NCBI GenBank assembly: GCA_018657645.1
Contig: JABHWT010000279.1
Location: forward strand, 1 to 35,138
DNA from: Halieaceae bacterium
GTDB taxonomy: Bacteria; Pseudomonadota; Gammaproteobacteria; Pseudomonadales; Halieaceae
DNA: 35,138 bases
Reading direction: 5' to 3'
Shown here: piece after piece, positions 1 through 10,835 of the stretch
Layout: every line of letters starts with the position of its first letter
Numbering within the stretch: the stretch's first letter is position 1
Made by a program: the position numbers and the translations under genes
Notes under the pieces: model-generated
Told to the model about the DNA's origin: nothing
The model's input: the letters and a program-made list of their open reading frames with translations, nothing else
Database searches by the model: none

Positions 1-1
1 A

Positions 2-130
2 AATCTGGCCCCGCGAAAAATGCGCTTTGGTACATCCGAGGGCATGGTCCTCGCTGCGGGGCCCGGTGGAGAGGACCTATATTTGTTGGAGCCCCACGCG
101 GGAGCAAAACCAGGAATGCAGGTGAAATAA
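2..130 (+). CDS. metG: Methionyl-tRNA synthetase, C-terminal end (5' truncated by window)
   Basis: Open frame from base 2 to TAA 128-130 translates [42 protein letters not shown], typical of the MetG C-terminal tRNA-binding domain. Confidence 0.9.
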   Translation, partial: NLAPRKMRFGTSEGMVLAAGPGGEDLYLLEPHAGAKPGMQVK

Positions 131-156
131 GAATCAATCCGTAACGAGTAACCGCT

Positions 157-735
157 ATGTTGGCAGACTATTCAATCCTGTTGGTTGGTGCAATTTTGGT
201 CAACAATTTTGTTCTGGTACAGTTTCTGGGCCTTTGCCCCTTCATGGGGGTATCCAACAAGCTCGAGACAGCTATGGGCATGTCTATGGCAACTACCTTT
301 GTCCTGACCCTTGCCTCGGCCTGCAGTCACCTCACCTATAATTTCCTACTCCAACCCCTCGGTCTGGGCTACCTGAAAACCATATCTTTTATCCTGGTGA
401 TTGCCGTGGTAGTGCAGTTTACCGAGATGGTTGTACGCAAATCCAGTCCTCTGCTCTACCGCGTGCTGGGCGTCTACCTGCCTCTCATCACTACTAATTG
501 CGCAGTGCTGGGCGTCGCCCTGCTGAATATCAATAAAGACCACTCCTTTTTGCAATCCCTGCTCTATGGTTTTGGCGCCGCCGTTGGATTCTCCCTGGTG
601 TTAGTACTCTTTGCGGCAATGCGCGAGCGTCTCAATGTCGCCGACGTTCCACTTCCCTTTAAGGGGCCGGCCATAGGCATGGTGACTGCAGGACTGATGT
701 CTCTGGCCTTTATGGGCTTTGCAGGGTTGGTATAG
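157..735 (+). CDS. rsxA: Electron transport complex subunit RsxA/RnfA
   Basis: 192-aa multi-TM ORF with Rnf A motifs ([26 protein letters not shown]); first of a six-gene colinear rnf operon. Confidence 0.95.
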   Translation: MLADYSILLVGAILVNNFVLVQFLGLCPFMGVSNKLETAMGMSMATTFVLTLASACSHLTYNFLLQPLGLGYLKTISFILVIAVVVQFTEMVVRKSSPLLYRVLGVYLPLITTNCAVLGVALLNINKDHSFLQSLLYGFGAAVGFSLVLVLFAAMRERLNVADVPLPFKGPAIGMVTAGLMSLAFMGFAGLV

Positions 736-742
736 TCGGACA

Positions 743-1354
743 ATGCTGGAACTGATCTCACACTACCCGCTCGCCGCCGCCCTCCTGGCCCTGGTAGGAA
801 TGGGTGCCGTATTTGGTGCTTTGCTAGGCTATGCCGATGTGCGATTTAGAACTGAGGGCGATCCAATTGCAGACCAGATCAACAACCTACTGCCTCAGAC
901 CCAATGTGGCCAATGCGGCTACCCCGGGTGCCGGCCTTATGCCGAGGCCATTGCGGGTGGAGAGGCAATCAATAAATGTCCTCCGGGAGGAGAGTCCACC
1001 ATTGCCGACCTGGCCGATCTTCTCGATGTGGAGGCCCTGCCACTGGATCAGGAGCACGGGGAAGAGAAAGTCAAAGCTGTGGCCTATATTCGGGAACCGG
1101 AGTGCATTGGCTGTACCAAGTGCATCCAGGCTTGTCCAGTCGATGCCATACTGGGTGCGGCCAAACAAATGCACACGGTTATTGTCAGTGAATGCACCGG
1201 CTGCGACCTTTGCGTAGATCCCTGTCCAGTCGATTGTATTGACATGATACCGCAGGCACAGGGACTTCACAGCTGGCGCTGGCCGCTTCCCGACCCCGTC
1301 AGTAGCGTCGCTGCGATCATCGCGACGGATAGCAACCGGGGGCAGGCGGCATGA
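743..1354 (+). CDS. rsxB: Electron transport complex subunit RsxB/RnfB (ferredoxin-type)
   Basis: Start placed at the internal Met of ORF 719..1354. N-terminal [11 protein letters not shown] cluster and two 4Fe-4S motifs ([24 protein letters not shown]). Confidence 0.93.
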   Translation: MLELISHYPLAAALLALVGMGAVFGALLGYADVRFRTEGDPIADQINNLLPQTQCGQCGYPGCRPYAEAIAGGEAINKCPPGGESTIADLADLLDVEALPLDQEHGEEKVKAVAYIREPECIGCTKCIQACPVDAILGAAKQMHTVIVSECTGCDLCVDPCPVDCIDMIPQAQGLHSWRWPLPDPVSSVAAIIATDSNRGQAA

Positions 1355-2910
1355 GAACAGTATTCCGCTTCCACGGTGGTATTCACCCATCTGAAAACAA
1401 ACAACAGTCTTTACAGACCCCGATAGAGTTTGCTGGGATCCCTCCGGAGTTGGTGATTCCACTCTCCCAACACGTTGGTGCTCCAGCTTCATCGGTAGTC
1501 GCTATCGGGGAGCGGGTTCTGAAAGGCCAGATGATTGCAGAGTCCACGGGTTATATCAGCTTGCCGCTGCACGCCCCTACCTCAGGCACAATCACCGCTA
1601 TTGAGGACCGTACAATCCCTCATCCATCTGGTTACAAGGCGCCGTGCCTCATCATTGCCACAGACGGTGAGGACGAGTGGCAGACCACTCGCTGCGAACC
1701 AAATTACCAGGACCTGACGCCAGCCGAACTGGTGCAACTGCTCCGCGATGCAGGGGTGGCAGGCATGGGCGGGGCCGGATTCCCGACTGCGGTTAAGCTC
1801 TCAATCAACCCGGATGTTCACATTGAAACCCTCGTCATCAACGGTACCGAGTGTGAGCCCTACATAACCGCCGACGATGCGCTAATGCGTGAGCGCGGTG
1901 CCCAAATTATCGAGGGTGCAAGAATTCTCAGTTATATTATTAATCCAGCACGAACCCTCATTGGCGTGGAGGACAATAAACCAGAGGGAATAGCCAGTTT
2001 GCGCTATGCTGCCCGGGACACAGGTATCGACATAGTAGCAGTCCCGACCCGTTACCCATCGGGGGGTGAAAAACAGCTCATTGAAATTTTAACCAACAAG
2101 CAGGTACCCAGCGGTGGACTGCCGGCAGACATCGGTGTCATGTGCCAGAATCTGGGTACCACAGTGGCTATCCACGATGCGGTCATCAAAGGACGCCCCC
2201 TTATCTCCCGAATTACCACCGTTACCGGTAGATCACTGGATCAGCCACAGAATTTCGAAGTATTACTGGGTACTCCCCTGCGTTTCCTTCTGTCCAGGGC
2301 CGGTTATCAGGGTAGCACCAACAACAAGCTGATTATCGGTGGCCCAATGATGGGTTTTACCGTGCCCAATGCCGATGTGCCTGTTGTGAAAACCTGCAAT
2401 TGCCTGCTTGCTCCCACCGAAAACGAATTACCCTCGCCCCCTCCTGCCAAGGCCTGTATTCGCTGCGGTCAGTGTGCCGAGGTTTGCCCTGCCAGTTTGC
2501 TCCCCCAACAATTGTTCTGGTTCGCCCAGGGCAACGAGCACGAAAAACTGGAGCGACACAACCTGTTTGATTGCATCGAGTGTGGATCCTGCTCATGGGT
2601 ATGCCCCAGTCACATCCCGCTGGTGCAATACTACCGCGCTGCCAAGGCAGACATAGTACTGCACAGAGAGAATCACCTTAAATCAGAGCATGCCCGAGGC
2701 CGATTCGAGTTTCGCCAGGCTCGAATCGCTCGCGAAGTGCACGAAAAACAGACCAGGCGTGAGGCACGCAGGCAAGCGGCTCTGGCCCACAATAACGATA
2801 GCGGATCGATAACAAGCCCCAGCACAGACCCTGTCCAGGCTGCCATAGCGCGAGCCAAGGCTCGCAAAGCAGGACAACAGAAGCCCAGATCAGAGCCTGA
2901 GAGTTCCTGA
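1351..2910 (+). CDS. rsxC: Electron transport complex subunit RsxC/RnfC
   Basis: 519 aa. N-term [20 protein letters not shown] (NADH/FMN-binding-like), two 4Fe-4S motifs ([24 protein letters not shown]). Confidence 0.95.
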   Translation: MRTVFRFHGGIHPSENKQQSLQTPIEFAGIPPELVIPLSQHVGAPASSVVAIGERVLKGQMIAESTGYISLPLHAPTSGTITAIEDRTIPHPSGYKAPCLIIATDGEDEWQTTRCEPNYQDLTPAELVQLLRDAGVAGMGGAGFPTAVKLSINPDVHIETLVINGTECEPYITADDALMRERGAQIIEGARILSYIINPARTLIGVEDNKPEGIASLRYAARDTGIDIVAVPTRYPSGGEKQLIEILTNKQVPSGGLPADIGVMCQNLGTTVAIHDAVIKGRPLISRITTVTGRSLDQPQNFEVLLGTPLRFLLSRAGYQGSTNNKLIIGGPMMGFTVPNADVPVVKTCNCLLAPTENELPSPPPAKACIRCGQCAEVCPASLLPQQLFWFAQGNEHEKLERHNLFDCIECGSCSWVCPSHIPLVQYYRAAKADIVLHRENHLKSEHARGRFEFRQARIAREVHEKQTRREARRQAALAHNNDSGSITSPSTDPVQAAIARAKARKAGQQKPRSEPESS

Positions 2911-2911
2911 C

Positions 2912-3940
2912 ATGGCCCCCGTGCTCATTACATCCCCACACGCTCACAGCGCCCGTTCCACCGCAGGGATGATGCTCAAAGTCTTGTTGGCCACAGTACC
3001 GGGCATACTGGTTCTTACCTATTTCTTCGGTTTTGGTACCCTTGTTAACATCCTCTGGGCCTGTGTAGTTGCGCTGACTTGCGAGTCTTTGGCCCTGGCT
3101 TTACGACGTCGCCCCCTGCTCTTCTACCTTGGCGATTATAGCGCCCTGGTTACCGCGACGTTAATAGGTATTGCACTGCCTCCCTATTCGTCCTGGTGGC
3201 TAATTGCAATCGGCACAGGCTCCGCTATTCTGCTTGCCAAACACCTGTACGGCGGCCTGGGTTACAACCCGTTTAATCCGGCCATGGTAGGGTATGTCAT
3301 CCTGCTGATATCGTTCCCGGTCCAGATGACAAGTTGGGCCTTACCGCAGGGCCCCGAAGAGCTACCTGGCCTTATTGAGGCCCTGAAGGCCTGTTTCGCG
3401 CCAGCGCACTACGATGGCACCACCATGGCAACACCTCTGGACCTTCTCAAGCAAAACAATAGTCTGCCAGTTGACGAATTGTGGGTTGAAAATCAGCAAT
3501 TTGGCCGCTGGGCCGGGCTCGGTTGGGAATGGGTTAATATTGCATTTTTAGGTGGCGGCTTATGGCTGCTTTGGCAGCGCGTTTTTACATGGCACGCCCC
3601 GGTGACAATGTTAGTGGCCCTGGCCCTTATGGCATCCCTGTTTTACGACGGCGGCAGTGCCGCCAGTGGCGGTTCACCCCTGTTCCATTTGCTTAGTGGT
3701 GCCACCATGCTAGGTGCTTTTTTCATCGTTACGGACCCAGTGACATCGGCTGTATCGCTACGCGGTCGTCTCGTCTACGGCACACTCATTGGTGTTCTAA
3801 TTTATGTCATTAGAGTCTGGGGCAATTATCCCGATGCGATGGCCTTCGCTGTTCTCATTATGAATTTCGCAGCTCCCTTTATCGATCACTTCACCCAGCC
3901 CCGCACTTATGGGCACCGCGACAAGCCGGAGAATCGGTAA
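2912..3940 (+). CDS. rsxD: Electron transport complex subunit RsxD/RnfD
   Basis: 342-aa polytopic ORF with YNPFNPAMVGY and SGATMLGAFFIVTDPVT(S) motifs of RnfD/NqrB. Confidence 0.94.
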   Translation: MAPVLITSPHAHSARSTAGMMLKVLLATVPGILVLTYFFGFGTLVNILWACVVALTCESLALALRRRPLLFYLGDYSALVTATLIGIALPPYSSWWLIAIGTGSAILLAKHLYGGLGYNPFNPAMVGYVILLISFPVQMTSWALPQGPEELPGLIEALKACFAPAHYDGTTMATPLDLLKQNNSLPVDELWVENQQFGRWAGLGWEWVNIAFLGGGLWLLWQRVFTWHAPVTMLVALALMASLFYDGGSAASGGSPLFHLLSGATMLGAFFIVTDPVTSAVSLRGRLVYGTLIGVLIYVIRVWGNYPDAMAFAVLIMNFAAPFIDHFTQPRTYGHRDKPENR

Positions 3941-3941
3941 A

Positions 3942-4583
3942 ATGCCGCGGCAGTCAATGACTCGCAATAGCCTGCTACTGGCCTCGTTCGCGGTAATCAG
4001 CACCGGCATCATCGCAGGCACGTACCTCCTCACACAAGACCGCATTGCCCTGGAGCAGCGCAAAGCGGAGGAGAAGGCACTACTGGAAATCGTGCCCAGA
4101 GACAGACACGACAATGTCATGCTTGATGACACACTACGAGTCGATGCATCAACACCGGGCCTGGGCCTGGGCCGCACCCGACAAATCTACCTGGCGCAAC
4201 TTGAGGGAAAGGTAGTAACGGCCATTGTCCCAGCGACAACATCCGAGGGTTACAGCGGTGATATCAATCTGATTATTGGTGTCAATGCCGACGGTAGTAT
4301 TGCCGGACTGCGAATACTTAGCCATAGGGAAACCCCCGGATTGGGAGACAAAATAGACCTCAAGAAATCTGACTGGGTTTTGAGTTTCGATGGTCGTTCT
4401 CTTGGAAATCCGACTGAGGAAAATTGGTCTGTCAAAAAGGATGGCGGTGTTTTTGATCAATTTACAGGCGCTACTATTACTCCGCGGGCCGTTGTTGCGG
4501 CGGTGCTAAAGGCGCTGCGCTATGCGGAGGCCGAGAAAGACGCGCTGTTTGCAGCCGACCGCCAAGACGCGGGGGTGGAGTAA
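3942..4583 (+). CDS. rsxG: Electron transport complex subunit RsxG/RnfG (covalent flavin)
   Basis: ORF 3909..4583 with likely start ATG 3942 just after the rsxD stop. [12 protein letters not shown] and flavinylation-type [12 protein letters not shown] motifs. Confidence 0.93.
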   Translation: MPRQSMTRNSLLLASFAVISTGIIAGTYLLTQDRIALEQRKAEEKALLEIVPRDRHDNVMLDDTLRVDASTPGLGLGRTRQIYLAQLEGKVVTAIVPATTSEGYSGDINLIIGVNADGSIAGLRILSHRETPGLGDKIDLKKSDWVLSFDGRSLGNPTEENWSVKKDGGVFDQFTGATITPRAVVAAVLKALRYAEAEKDALFAADRQDAGVE

Positions 4584-5296
4584 TGGCTGACACAGACTAC
4601 AAAATGCTGACTCGCAGCGGCCTTTGGAAAAATAACCCTGCTATCGTTCAATTACTTGGGCTTTGCCCCCTGCTTGCGGTTACCGGCAGTGTAGTCAATG
4701 CCATCGGCCTGGCGATTGCTACGACCTTTGTCCTGGTCGGCTCCGGGGCAGCTGTCTCGGCTGTCCGGCAAGTGCTGTCAGATGCCATCAGACTGCCGGT
4801 ATTTGTGATGATAATTGCAGCAGCAGTCACCTGTATCGAATTATTAATGCAGGCTTTCGCCTATGAGTTATACCAGATTCTCGGCATCTTTCTTCCACTG
4901 ATAACCACCAATTGCATCATCCTTGGTCGCGCCGAGTCTTTCGCCAGCCGGAACCCGATGATCCCCGCCATCTACGACGGCTTCATAATGGGTATTGGGT
5001 TCAGTCTCGTTCTGATTCTACTGGGAGGGCTGCGCGAAGTAATTGGCACTGGCGTACTGTTTGCAGATATGGATTTGCTGTTCGGCCCCAGCGCTGCCGA
5101 TTGGGAATGGGTCCTGGTGGAGAGTTATCAGCCTTTTCTGCTTGCCATTTTGCCTCCAGGAGCGTTTATCTTTGCAGGACTCATTATTGCTGTGAAAAAC
5201 CTGATCGACATCCGCATTGAAAAACGCCGGGACCGGCTAAGGCAGAAACCGGTTAAAGGCGCCAGGCGAGTACGAGTAACCGGGAAAATTTCCTAG
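4583..5296 (+). CDS. rsxE: Electron transport complex subunit RsxE/RnfE
   Basis: 237-aa polytopic [30 protein letters not shown] and [19 protein letters not shown] motifs; overlaps the rsxG stop. Confidence 0.95.
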   Translation: MADTDYKMLTRSGLWKNNPAIVQLLGLCPLLAVTGSVVNAIGLAIATTFVLVGSGAAVSAVRQVLSDAIRLPVFVMIIAAAVTCIELLMQAFAYELYQILGIFLPLITTNCIILGRAESFASRNPMIPAIYDGFIMGIGFSLVLILLGGLREVIGTGVLFADMDLLFGPSAADWEWVLVESYQPFLLAILPPGAFIFAGLIIAVKNLIDIRIEKRRDRLRQKPVKGARRVRVTGKIS

Positions 5297-5389
5297 CGTT
5301 GGTCTGGATGGCCTGTAATTTTTTACTACCGGTTAAAAATAAAAGGGCGACTCATTTCTTCCTTCACTTGCGTCTGACCAAGACTGAAC

Positions 5390-6364
5390 TTATTGCATCA
5401 CTTTATCAATTTTCCAGTCAGTCGCTGCGCGAAGAGTATCCATAAATGATTGCTCATATGCCTGTTCCGGATCACTGCGAACGCTTTGGTCTATAATCTT
5501 CGCGTCATCTCCGACCAGAATTCGCCAGCGCTCCTCGCGAACGCCATCCAGGATAATTGCCACCGCCTCGGAGGCCGAGGTCGGCGCACCCTCTGCAAAT
5601 GCGGACATCATATTCTCGAGCATCGCCTTGATTTCATCTACTCCCATCTCCTTGCCCTGATCTTCCTTGCCAAGTAGGACTGAAAATAGTTGCAAATCTT
5701 CATCGGTTAAATTTTCCGGATCGAAGCCAGAAACAATTTTCCCCGAATTGGCCAGCAGAGGCGTGCCGATATGGCCAGGCATAACCACCGACACTTTGAC
5801 GTGCGGGGCATGGTTGCGAAAGTCGTTTAGCAGTGCCTCGGAAAACCCCTTGACTGCAAACTTGGCCGAGGAATAGGCAGTGTGCGGGGCCTGGGGACCA
5901 ATGCTGGCCCAGAAACCATTGACACTGGAGGTGTTAATCAAGTGCGCTTCGCTGGCATTAATCAGTAATGGCACAAAGGCGCGACTGCACAGGTAAACCC
6001 CCCCCCAGCAGATATTGAACGTACGCTCCCATTGCTCGCGTGGATCATTAATGAAACTGCCACCGCCGCCAACACCCGCATTATTGAACAACAAGTTAAC
6101 ATGATCAGTAGCGTGTTCAGCTACAACGCTATCGCGAAACGCGTTGACAGCTGCCTCATCTGACACATCGCAAACATGCGTGGTGACTGTTACACCCGGG
6201 GGAGCCTCGCTATCGCAAATAGCCTTTGTCTCCGCCATATTGTTTTCAAGGACATCGCAGAAGGCCACGTTACAACCGGATGCAACCAATTGCCGGACTA
6301 ACTCCCTGCCCATGCCGGTACCACCACCGGTCACCACAGCCAACTTGCCACTAAAATCCTTCAT
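5390..6364 (-). CDS. Short-chain dehydrogenase/reductase
   Basis: TGGGTGMG nucleotide-binding motif, NNAG, YSSAKFAVKG active site (YxxxK). Confidence 0.9.
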   Translation of the reverse strand: MKDFSGKLAVVTGGGTGMGRELVRQLVASGCNVAFCDVLENNMAETKAICDSEAPPGVTVTTHVCDVSDEAAVNAFRDSVVAEHATDHVNLLFNNAGVGGGGSFINDPREQWERTFNICWGGVYLCSRAFVPLLINASEAHLINTSSVNGFWASIGPQAPHTAYSSAKFAVKGFSEALLNDFRNHAPHVKVSVVMPGHIGTPLLANSGKIVSGFDPENLTDEDLQLFSVLLGKEDQGKEMGVDEIKAMLENMMSAFAEGAPTSASEAVAIILDGVREERWRILVGDDAKIIDQSVRSDPEQAYEQSFMDTLRAATDWKIDKVMQ

Positions 6365-6378
6365 TTCTTCTCCTTATT

Positions 6379-6723
6379 TTAGTCTTCGCTGCTCTTCTTG
6401 CCTGACTGCAGGCCGGTAAAAGGGAAACTGGCGACATTGCCATCGGCTGAGGAGCCATCGGATATTTTAGCGGCGCCTTCTTTGTCCACTTCATCGATGC
6501 GGATGATTGCCTGCAGCGGAATATAGCTGCGATTGACACCGGCAAACTCATTCTTGAGCTTTTCTTCGCTGGGGTCTACCAGAATCTGCGAGCGCTCACC
6601 GAACACAAACTCTTCGACCTCTATAAAGCCCCACATATCGCTTTGATAAATCTGCCGGGCAAACATCTCGAACACCTGGTCGTGGTTGTGAAAGATCACC
6701 TTGTAAACGGGTAGATTTGCCAT
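6379..6723 (-). CDS. DUF1820-family protein
   Basis: Start placed at internal Met (MANLPVYKVIFHNHDQVFEMFARQIYQSDMWGFIEVEEFVFGE...) of ORF 6379..6861; strongly resembles the short conserved protein found beside miaB in pseudomonads (recalled, not searched). Confidence 0.75.
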   Translation of the reverse strand: MANLPVYKVIFHNHDQVFEMFARQIYQSDMWGFIEVEEFVFGERSQILVDPSEEKLKNEFAGVNRSYIPLQAIIRIDEVDKEGAAKISDGSSADGNVASFPFTGLQSGKKSSED

Positions 6724-6874
6724 TGTTTCCTCATACCTTGGCCAGTCCGGAGAACCAGTGGACGGCCAACTGAATTTAGCGGGCGGCAATATTACCATCA
6801 TCTGGGCAGAATTCCAGCCCGAGCCCTTTCCAGACCCAGGGCAAATCTGTATGATTCGCATCCCTTTTTACCCT

Positions 6875-7038
6875 AGGAGTCTGTCGGACTTAACACTGTT
6901 CTACTGCGCAAAAGCAGATATCAGCCATATTTCACGGTCAATTTCGTTAAATAGTGCCACTACTGGCCTTAATCGACCGCATAAACTGACTAATATCTTC
7001 TTCCCTTCGCTACGAACGGTTAGGTCCGACAGACTCCT
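6875..7038. repeat. MITE-like element: 20-bp terminal inverted repeats around about 124 bp
   Basis: AGGAGTCTGTCGGACTTAAC (6875-6894) against reverse complement of GTTAGGTCCGACAGACTCCT (7019-7038): 19/20 match. Confidence 0.6.
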
Positions 7039-7079
7039 GGAGCAGAAAATAATGGCGAGGCGGCCACAGTAGAAAACTT

Positions 7080-8411
7080 GTGAGTAAGAAACTGCACATC
7101 AAGACCCATGGATGCCAGATGAACGAATACGATTCGGCACGGATCCATGATCTGCTTCGGGAAAGCCACGACATGGTCCTCATTGACGACCCTGAAGATG
7201 CCGATGTATTAATTCTAAACACTTGTTCTATAAGGGAAAAAGCTCAGGAGAAGGTATTTCACCAGCTAGGTCGCTGGAAACACTTGAAACAGAAAAACCC
7301 GGATCTCGTAATAGGTGTTGGCGGCTGTGTCGCCAGTCAGGAAGGGGCAGACATTGGCAAACGCGCACCGTATGTCGACCTGGTATTCGGACCCCAGACC
7401 CTGCATCGACTACCGCAGATGATAGAACAGCGTAGAACTGGTGGCACTCTGATAGTAGATGTCAGCTTTCCAGAAATCGAGAAATTCGACAATTTGCCCA
7501 GCCCCAGGGTAGAGGGCCCCTCCGCCTTTGTATCGATCATGGAGGGCTGCAGCAAATACTGCACTTTCTGCGTGGTGCCCTACACTCGTGGTGAGGAAGT
7601 ATCGCGGCCACTGGATGATGTTATTGCCGAAGTCGTTCAACTGGTGGAAGGCGGTGTGTGCGAAGTGAATTTGCTGGGCCAGAATGTCAATGCCTATCGC
7701 GGCCAGGACCACCTCGGCGAAGTCGTTGATTTCGCCGAATTACTGTACTTCGTAGCAGGTGTACCGGGGATCGAGCGCATACGTTACACGACGTCTCACC
7801 CGGTCGAATTTTCCGACGCCCTGATCGCAGCTTATGCCGACATTCCGCAACTGGTTGATCATCTGCATTTACCCGTACAAAGTGGATCGGACCGGGTGCT
7901 CGCTGCCATGAAACGAGGTCACACCGTACTGGAGTACAAATCCAAAATCAGACGACTGCGCAGCGTTCGGCCACAGATCAGCATTTCCTCGGACTTCATC
8001 ATCGGCTTCCCCGGCGAAACCGACACCGATTTTGCCGCCACCATGAAACTGATTGACGACATTGAATTCGACAGTTCCTTCAGTTTCGTGTACAGCGCCC
8101 GCCCCGGCACACCCGCCGCTGACCTACCCGACGACACCGACCAGGAGACAAAAAAACAACGTCTGAAGATTCTCCAGGATAGAGTCGGACAACAGGCCCA
8201 ACAGATTAGTCGCCGCATGGTCGACTCTATACAAACCGTGCTGGTTACCGGCGTATCTAAAAAGGACCCGGGGCAATTACAGGGCCGCACCGGGAACAAT
8301 CGCGTGGTGAATTTTTCGACCAGTGATCAGTCTCTCATCGGTACCTTTGTCGACGTGCACATTCTGGAAGCGCTGCCCAATTCATTGCGCGGTGCGCTAA
8401 AGCACAGTTGA
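7080..8411 (+). CDS. miaB: tRNA-2-methylthio-N6-dimethylallyladenosine synthase
   Basis: GTG start; radical-SAM MTTase with [17 protein letters not shown] and [15 protein letters not shown] cluster; TRAM domain at C-terminus. Confidence 0.97.
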   Translation: MSKKLHIKTHGCQMNEYDSARIHDLLRESHDMVLIDDPEDADVLILNTCSIREKAQEKVFHQLGRWKHLKQKNPDLVIGVGGCVASQEGADIGKRAPYVDLVFGPQTLHRLPQMIEQRRTGGTLIVDVSFPEIEKFDNLPSPRVEGPSAFVSIMEGCSKYCTFCVVPYTRGEEVSRPLDDVIAEVVQLVEGGVCEVNLLGQNVNAYRGQDHLGEVVDFAELLYFVAGVPGIERIRYTTSHPVEFSDALIAAYADIPQLVDHLHLPVQSGSDRVLAAMKRGHTVLEYKSKIRRLRSVRPQISISSDFIIGFPGETDTDFAATMKLIDDIEFDSSFSFVYSARPGTPAADLPDDTDQETKKQRLKILQDRVGQQAQQISRRMVDSIQTVLVTGVSKKDPGQLQGRTGNNRVVNFSTSDQSLIGTFVDVHILEALPNSLRGALKHS

Positions 8412-8473
8412 CTGTAGCAAAATCCGGTATATCCTTTAATTAATGCCACTACTCGGAGCGACTGCAGACCACA

Positions 8474-9496
8474 TTGAACAGTGAACCCCCAAGCCAACCG
8501 TCGACGCAACAAAGCCTCACACTCGAACCAAATGACACGCGTCACCTGGCTGACTTATGCGGCCAGCTCGACAGCCATTTACGCCAGATCGAACAGCACC
8601 TGGCAATTCAGATCAATGCGCGAGGTAATCAGTTCAGGCTAAGTGGCCCAGCCGTCAATGTGGCAGCCGGTAAACAGCTGCTCATTCACCTTTACGCAGA
8701 AGTTTGCCAGGGAGTAAATCTCACTGCGGAAACCCTGCATTTACAACTGGTTCAAACCGGTTCGGGGCACCTTGCGAGTTGTCAGGACAGTATACAGGCG
8801 GCAGACGCCGTTCAGGTTATCCGCACCAAGCGAGTAGCTGTTAAACCTCGCGGCGAAAATCAACAGGTCTATGTAAGCACAATAAAGCAGTACGATATTA
8901 ACTTTGGTATTGGTCCTGCCGGTACCGGCAAAACCCACCTCGCTGTGGCCTGTGCAGTAGAAGCTCTCCTGGAGGAACGCGTTCGTCGCATTCTGCTAGT
9001 GCGCCCCGCTGTGGAAGCAGGTGAGAAACTGGGCTTTCTGCCGGGCGATCTGAGCCAGAAAATCGACCCCTATTTACGACCGCTTTACGATGCACTCTAC
9101 GAAATGCTGGGCTTCGAGACGGTGAACAAATATATAGAGCGCAATATTATTGAGGTTGCTCCATTGGCCTTCATGCGAGGCCGGACCCTGAACAACGCCT
9201 TCATCATCCTCGACGAGGCCCAGAATACGACACGTGAACAGATGAAAATGTTTCTCACCCGGATCGGCTTCGGTTCTACTGCTGTTATCACGGGCGACGC
9301 CACTCAAATAGATTTGCCTCGCGGCACTGCATCCGGCCTGACCCATGTGAGCAACATTCTGGAAAATGTAGAGGGCATCGGCTTTACTTACTTTTCCAAT
9401 AGGGATGTTGTCCGTCACCCACTGGTACAACGTATTGTTGCCGCCTACGACATACACGAAGAAAATACCACTGCACTGGACAAGACGCGGAAATGA
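8474..9496 (+). CDS. ybeZ: PhoH-like ATPase YbeZ
   Basis: Walker A FGIGPAGTGKTHLA, Walker B AFIILDEAQNTT; followed by ybeY and ybeX. TTG start as given in the ORF track. Confidence 0.93.
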   Translation: MNSEPPSQPSTQQSLTLEPNDTRHLADLCGQLDSHLRQIEQHLAIQINARGNQFRLSGPAVNVAAGKQLLIHLYAEVCQGVNLTAETLHLQLVQTGSGHLASCQDSIQAADAVQVIRTKRVAVKPRGENQQVYVSTIKQYDINFGIGPAGTGKTHLAVACAVEALLEERVRRILLVRPAVEAGEKLGFLPGDLSQKIDPYLRPLYDALYEMLGFETVNKYIERNIIEVAPLAFMRGRTLNNAFIILDEAQNTTREQMKMFLTRIGFGSTAVITGDATQIDLPRGTASGLTHVSNILENVEGIGFTYFSNRDVVRHPLVQRIVAAYDIHEENTTALDKTRK

Positions 9497-9969
9497 ACCT
9501 TCAACTGGATATTCAGAAGTGTAGTGCACAACCCACACCAACGAATGACGAAATATTGTGCTGGGTTAATGCGGCCCTGGTCGACCGACAGCGGGATACC
9601 GAAATAAGTGTGCGATTGGTAGACCGGGAGGAAATGGCCCGATTGAACGAGGCTTATCGCGGCAAACCCGGGTCTACCAATGTTCTGTCTTTCCCCTCCA
9701 ATCTACCCCGGGAGCTGGCGCTTCCACTATTGGGGGACATCGTAATATGTGTACCCGTAGTGCACCAGGAGGCCGCCGACCAGTGCAAGTCTCCTAGTGC
9801 GCACTGGGCCCATATGACGGTGCATGGCATCTTGCATCTATTAGGATACGACCATCTGAGCGATGAGGAAGCGCAGACCATGGAATCGCTGGAAACCGAA
9901 ATTCTTGCAAGCCTCGATTACCCCTGTCCCTATAAAGTTCATAATCCCGGAGAAACCACACCGAAATGA
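9493..9969 (+). CDS. ybeY: Endoribonuclease / rRNA maturation factor YbeY
   Basis: Zinc motif HGILHLLGYDH; NVLSFP motif. Confidence 0.96.
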   Translation: MNLQLDIQKCSAQPTPTNDEILCWVNAALVDRQRDTEISVRLVDREEMARLNEAYRGKPGSTNVLSFPSNLPRELALPLLGDIVICVPVVHQEAADQCKSPSAHWAHMTVHGILHLLGYDHLSDEEAQTMESLETEILASLDYPCPYKVHNPGETTPK

Positions 9970-10811
9970 GCGAAGAGCAGAGTAACAGCGATTCAGGGAG
10001 AAGAACCTGGATCGAGAAAATAAAGCACCCTTTTTCCAGAGCACCCAGAAGCCGCCGGGATCTTGAAGATGTTTTATCTGTAGCGGCCAAAAATGAAGTT
10101 ATAGACGAGGATGCAAAGAATATCATCGAGGGCGCTCTGCAGGTCAGCGACATGCAAGTGCGCGATATCATGATTCCACGAGCACAAATGGTAGTTATCA
10201 AGGCAGAATGCGGGCTGGAAGAAATTCTGCCTCAAATCATCCTATCATCCCACTCTCGCTACCCCGTTATTGGTGACAACGCGGATGATATCCTCGGTAT
10301 ACTGCTGGCCAAGGATCTGCTTCCGCAAATACTGGAAAGGGACCCTGATAAGTTCGATATCCAAAGCCTTTTACGCACCACCACCGTCGTGCCAGAGAGC
10401 AAACGCCTCAATGTATTACTGCGTGAGTTTCGTGAAAACCGCAATCATATGGCACTGGTAATTGACGAGTATGGCGGAGTTGCGGGACTGGTCACTATTG
10501 AGGATGTGCTCGAGGAAATTGTCGGGGAGATTGAAGATGAAACGGATGCAGAAACCGACAATTTCATTCGAAAAATCACCGAGCGTGACTACTTCGTCAA
10601 GGCTCTCACTCCTATCGATGAGTTTAACGAGTACTTCAAGACAGAATTCAGCGACGCAGAGTTCGATACCATTGGAGGCCTGGTGACTCACGCCTTTGGA
10701 CACATGCCTTTACGCAATGAGATTACGATAATCAACAACTGTGAGTTCAAGGTTATCAACGCGGATCAACGTCGAATTCACAGCTTGCGAATGCGCCCCG
10801 TCCGGGTCTAA
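9966..10811 (+). CDS. ybeX: CBS-domain transporter-associated protein YbeX/CorC
   Basis: DIMIPRAQMV, two CBS units, VIDEYGGVAGLVTIEDVLEEIVGEIEDE, CorC_HlyC C-terminal domain. Confidence 0.95.
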   Translation: MSEEQSNSDSGRRTWIEKIKHPFSRAPRSRRDLEDVLSVAAKNEVIDEDAKNIIEGALQVSDMQVRDIMIPRAQMVVIKAECGLEEILPQIILSSHSRYPVIGDNADDILGILLAKDLLPQILERDPDKFDIQSLLRTTTVVPESKRLNVLLREFRENRNHMALVIDEYGGVAGLVTIEDVLEEIVGEIEDETDAETDNFIRKITERDYFVKALTPIDEFNEYFKTEFSDAEFDTIGGLVTHAFGHMPLRNEITIINNCEFKVINADQRRIHSLRMRPVRV

Positions 10812-10835
10812 CGCGGCGTCCAATATGAACCGGCC

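Noticed and set aside
887-1492. 201-aa minus-strand ORF
   Set aside because: Antisense to rsxB/rsxC, which have unambiguous protein motifs; no recognisable domain.
6724-6861. N-terminal extension of the DUF1820 ORF (46 aa before MANLPVYKV)
   Set aside because: The extension has no family resemblance; the conserved protein starts at the internal Met.
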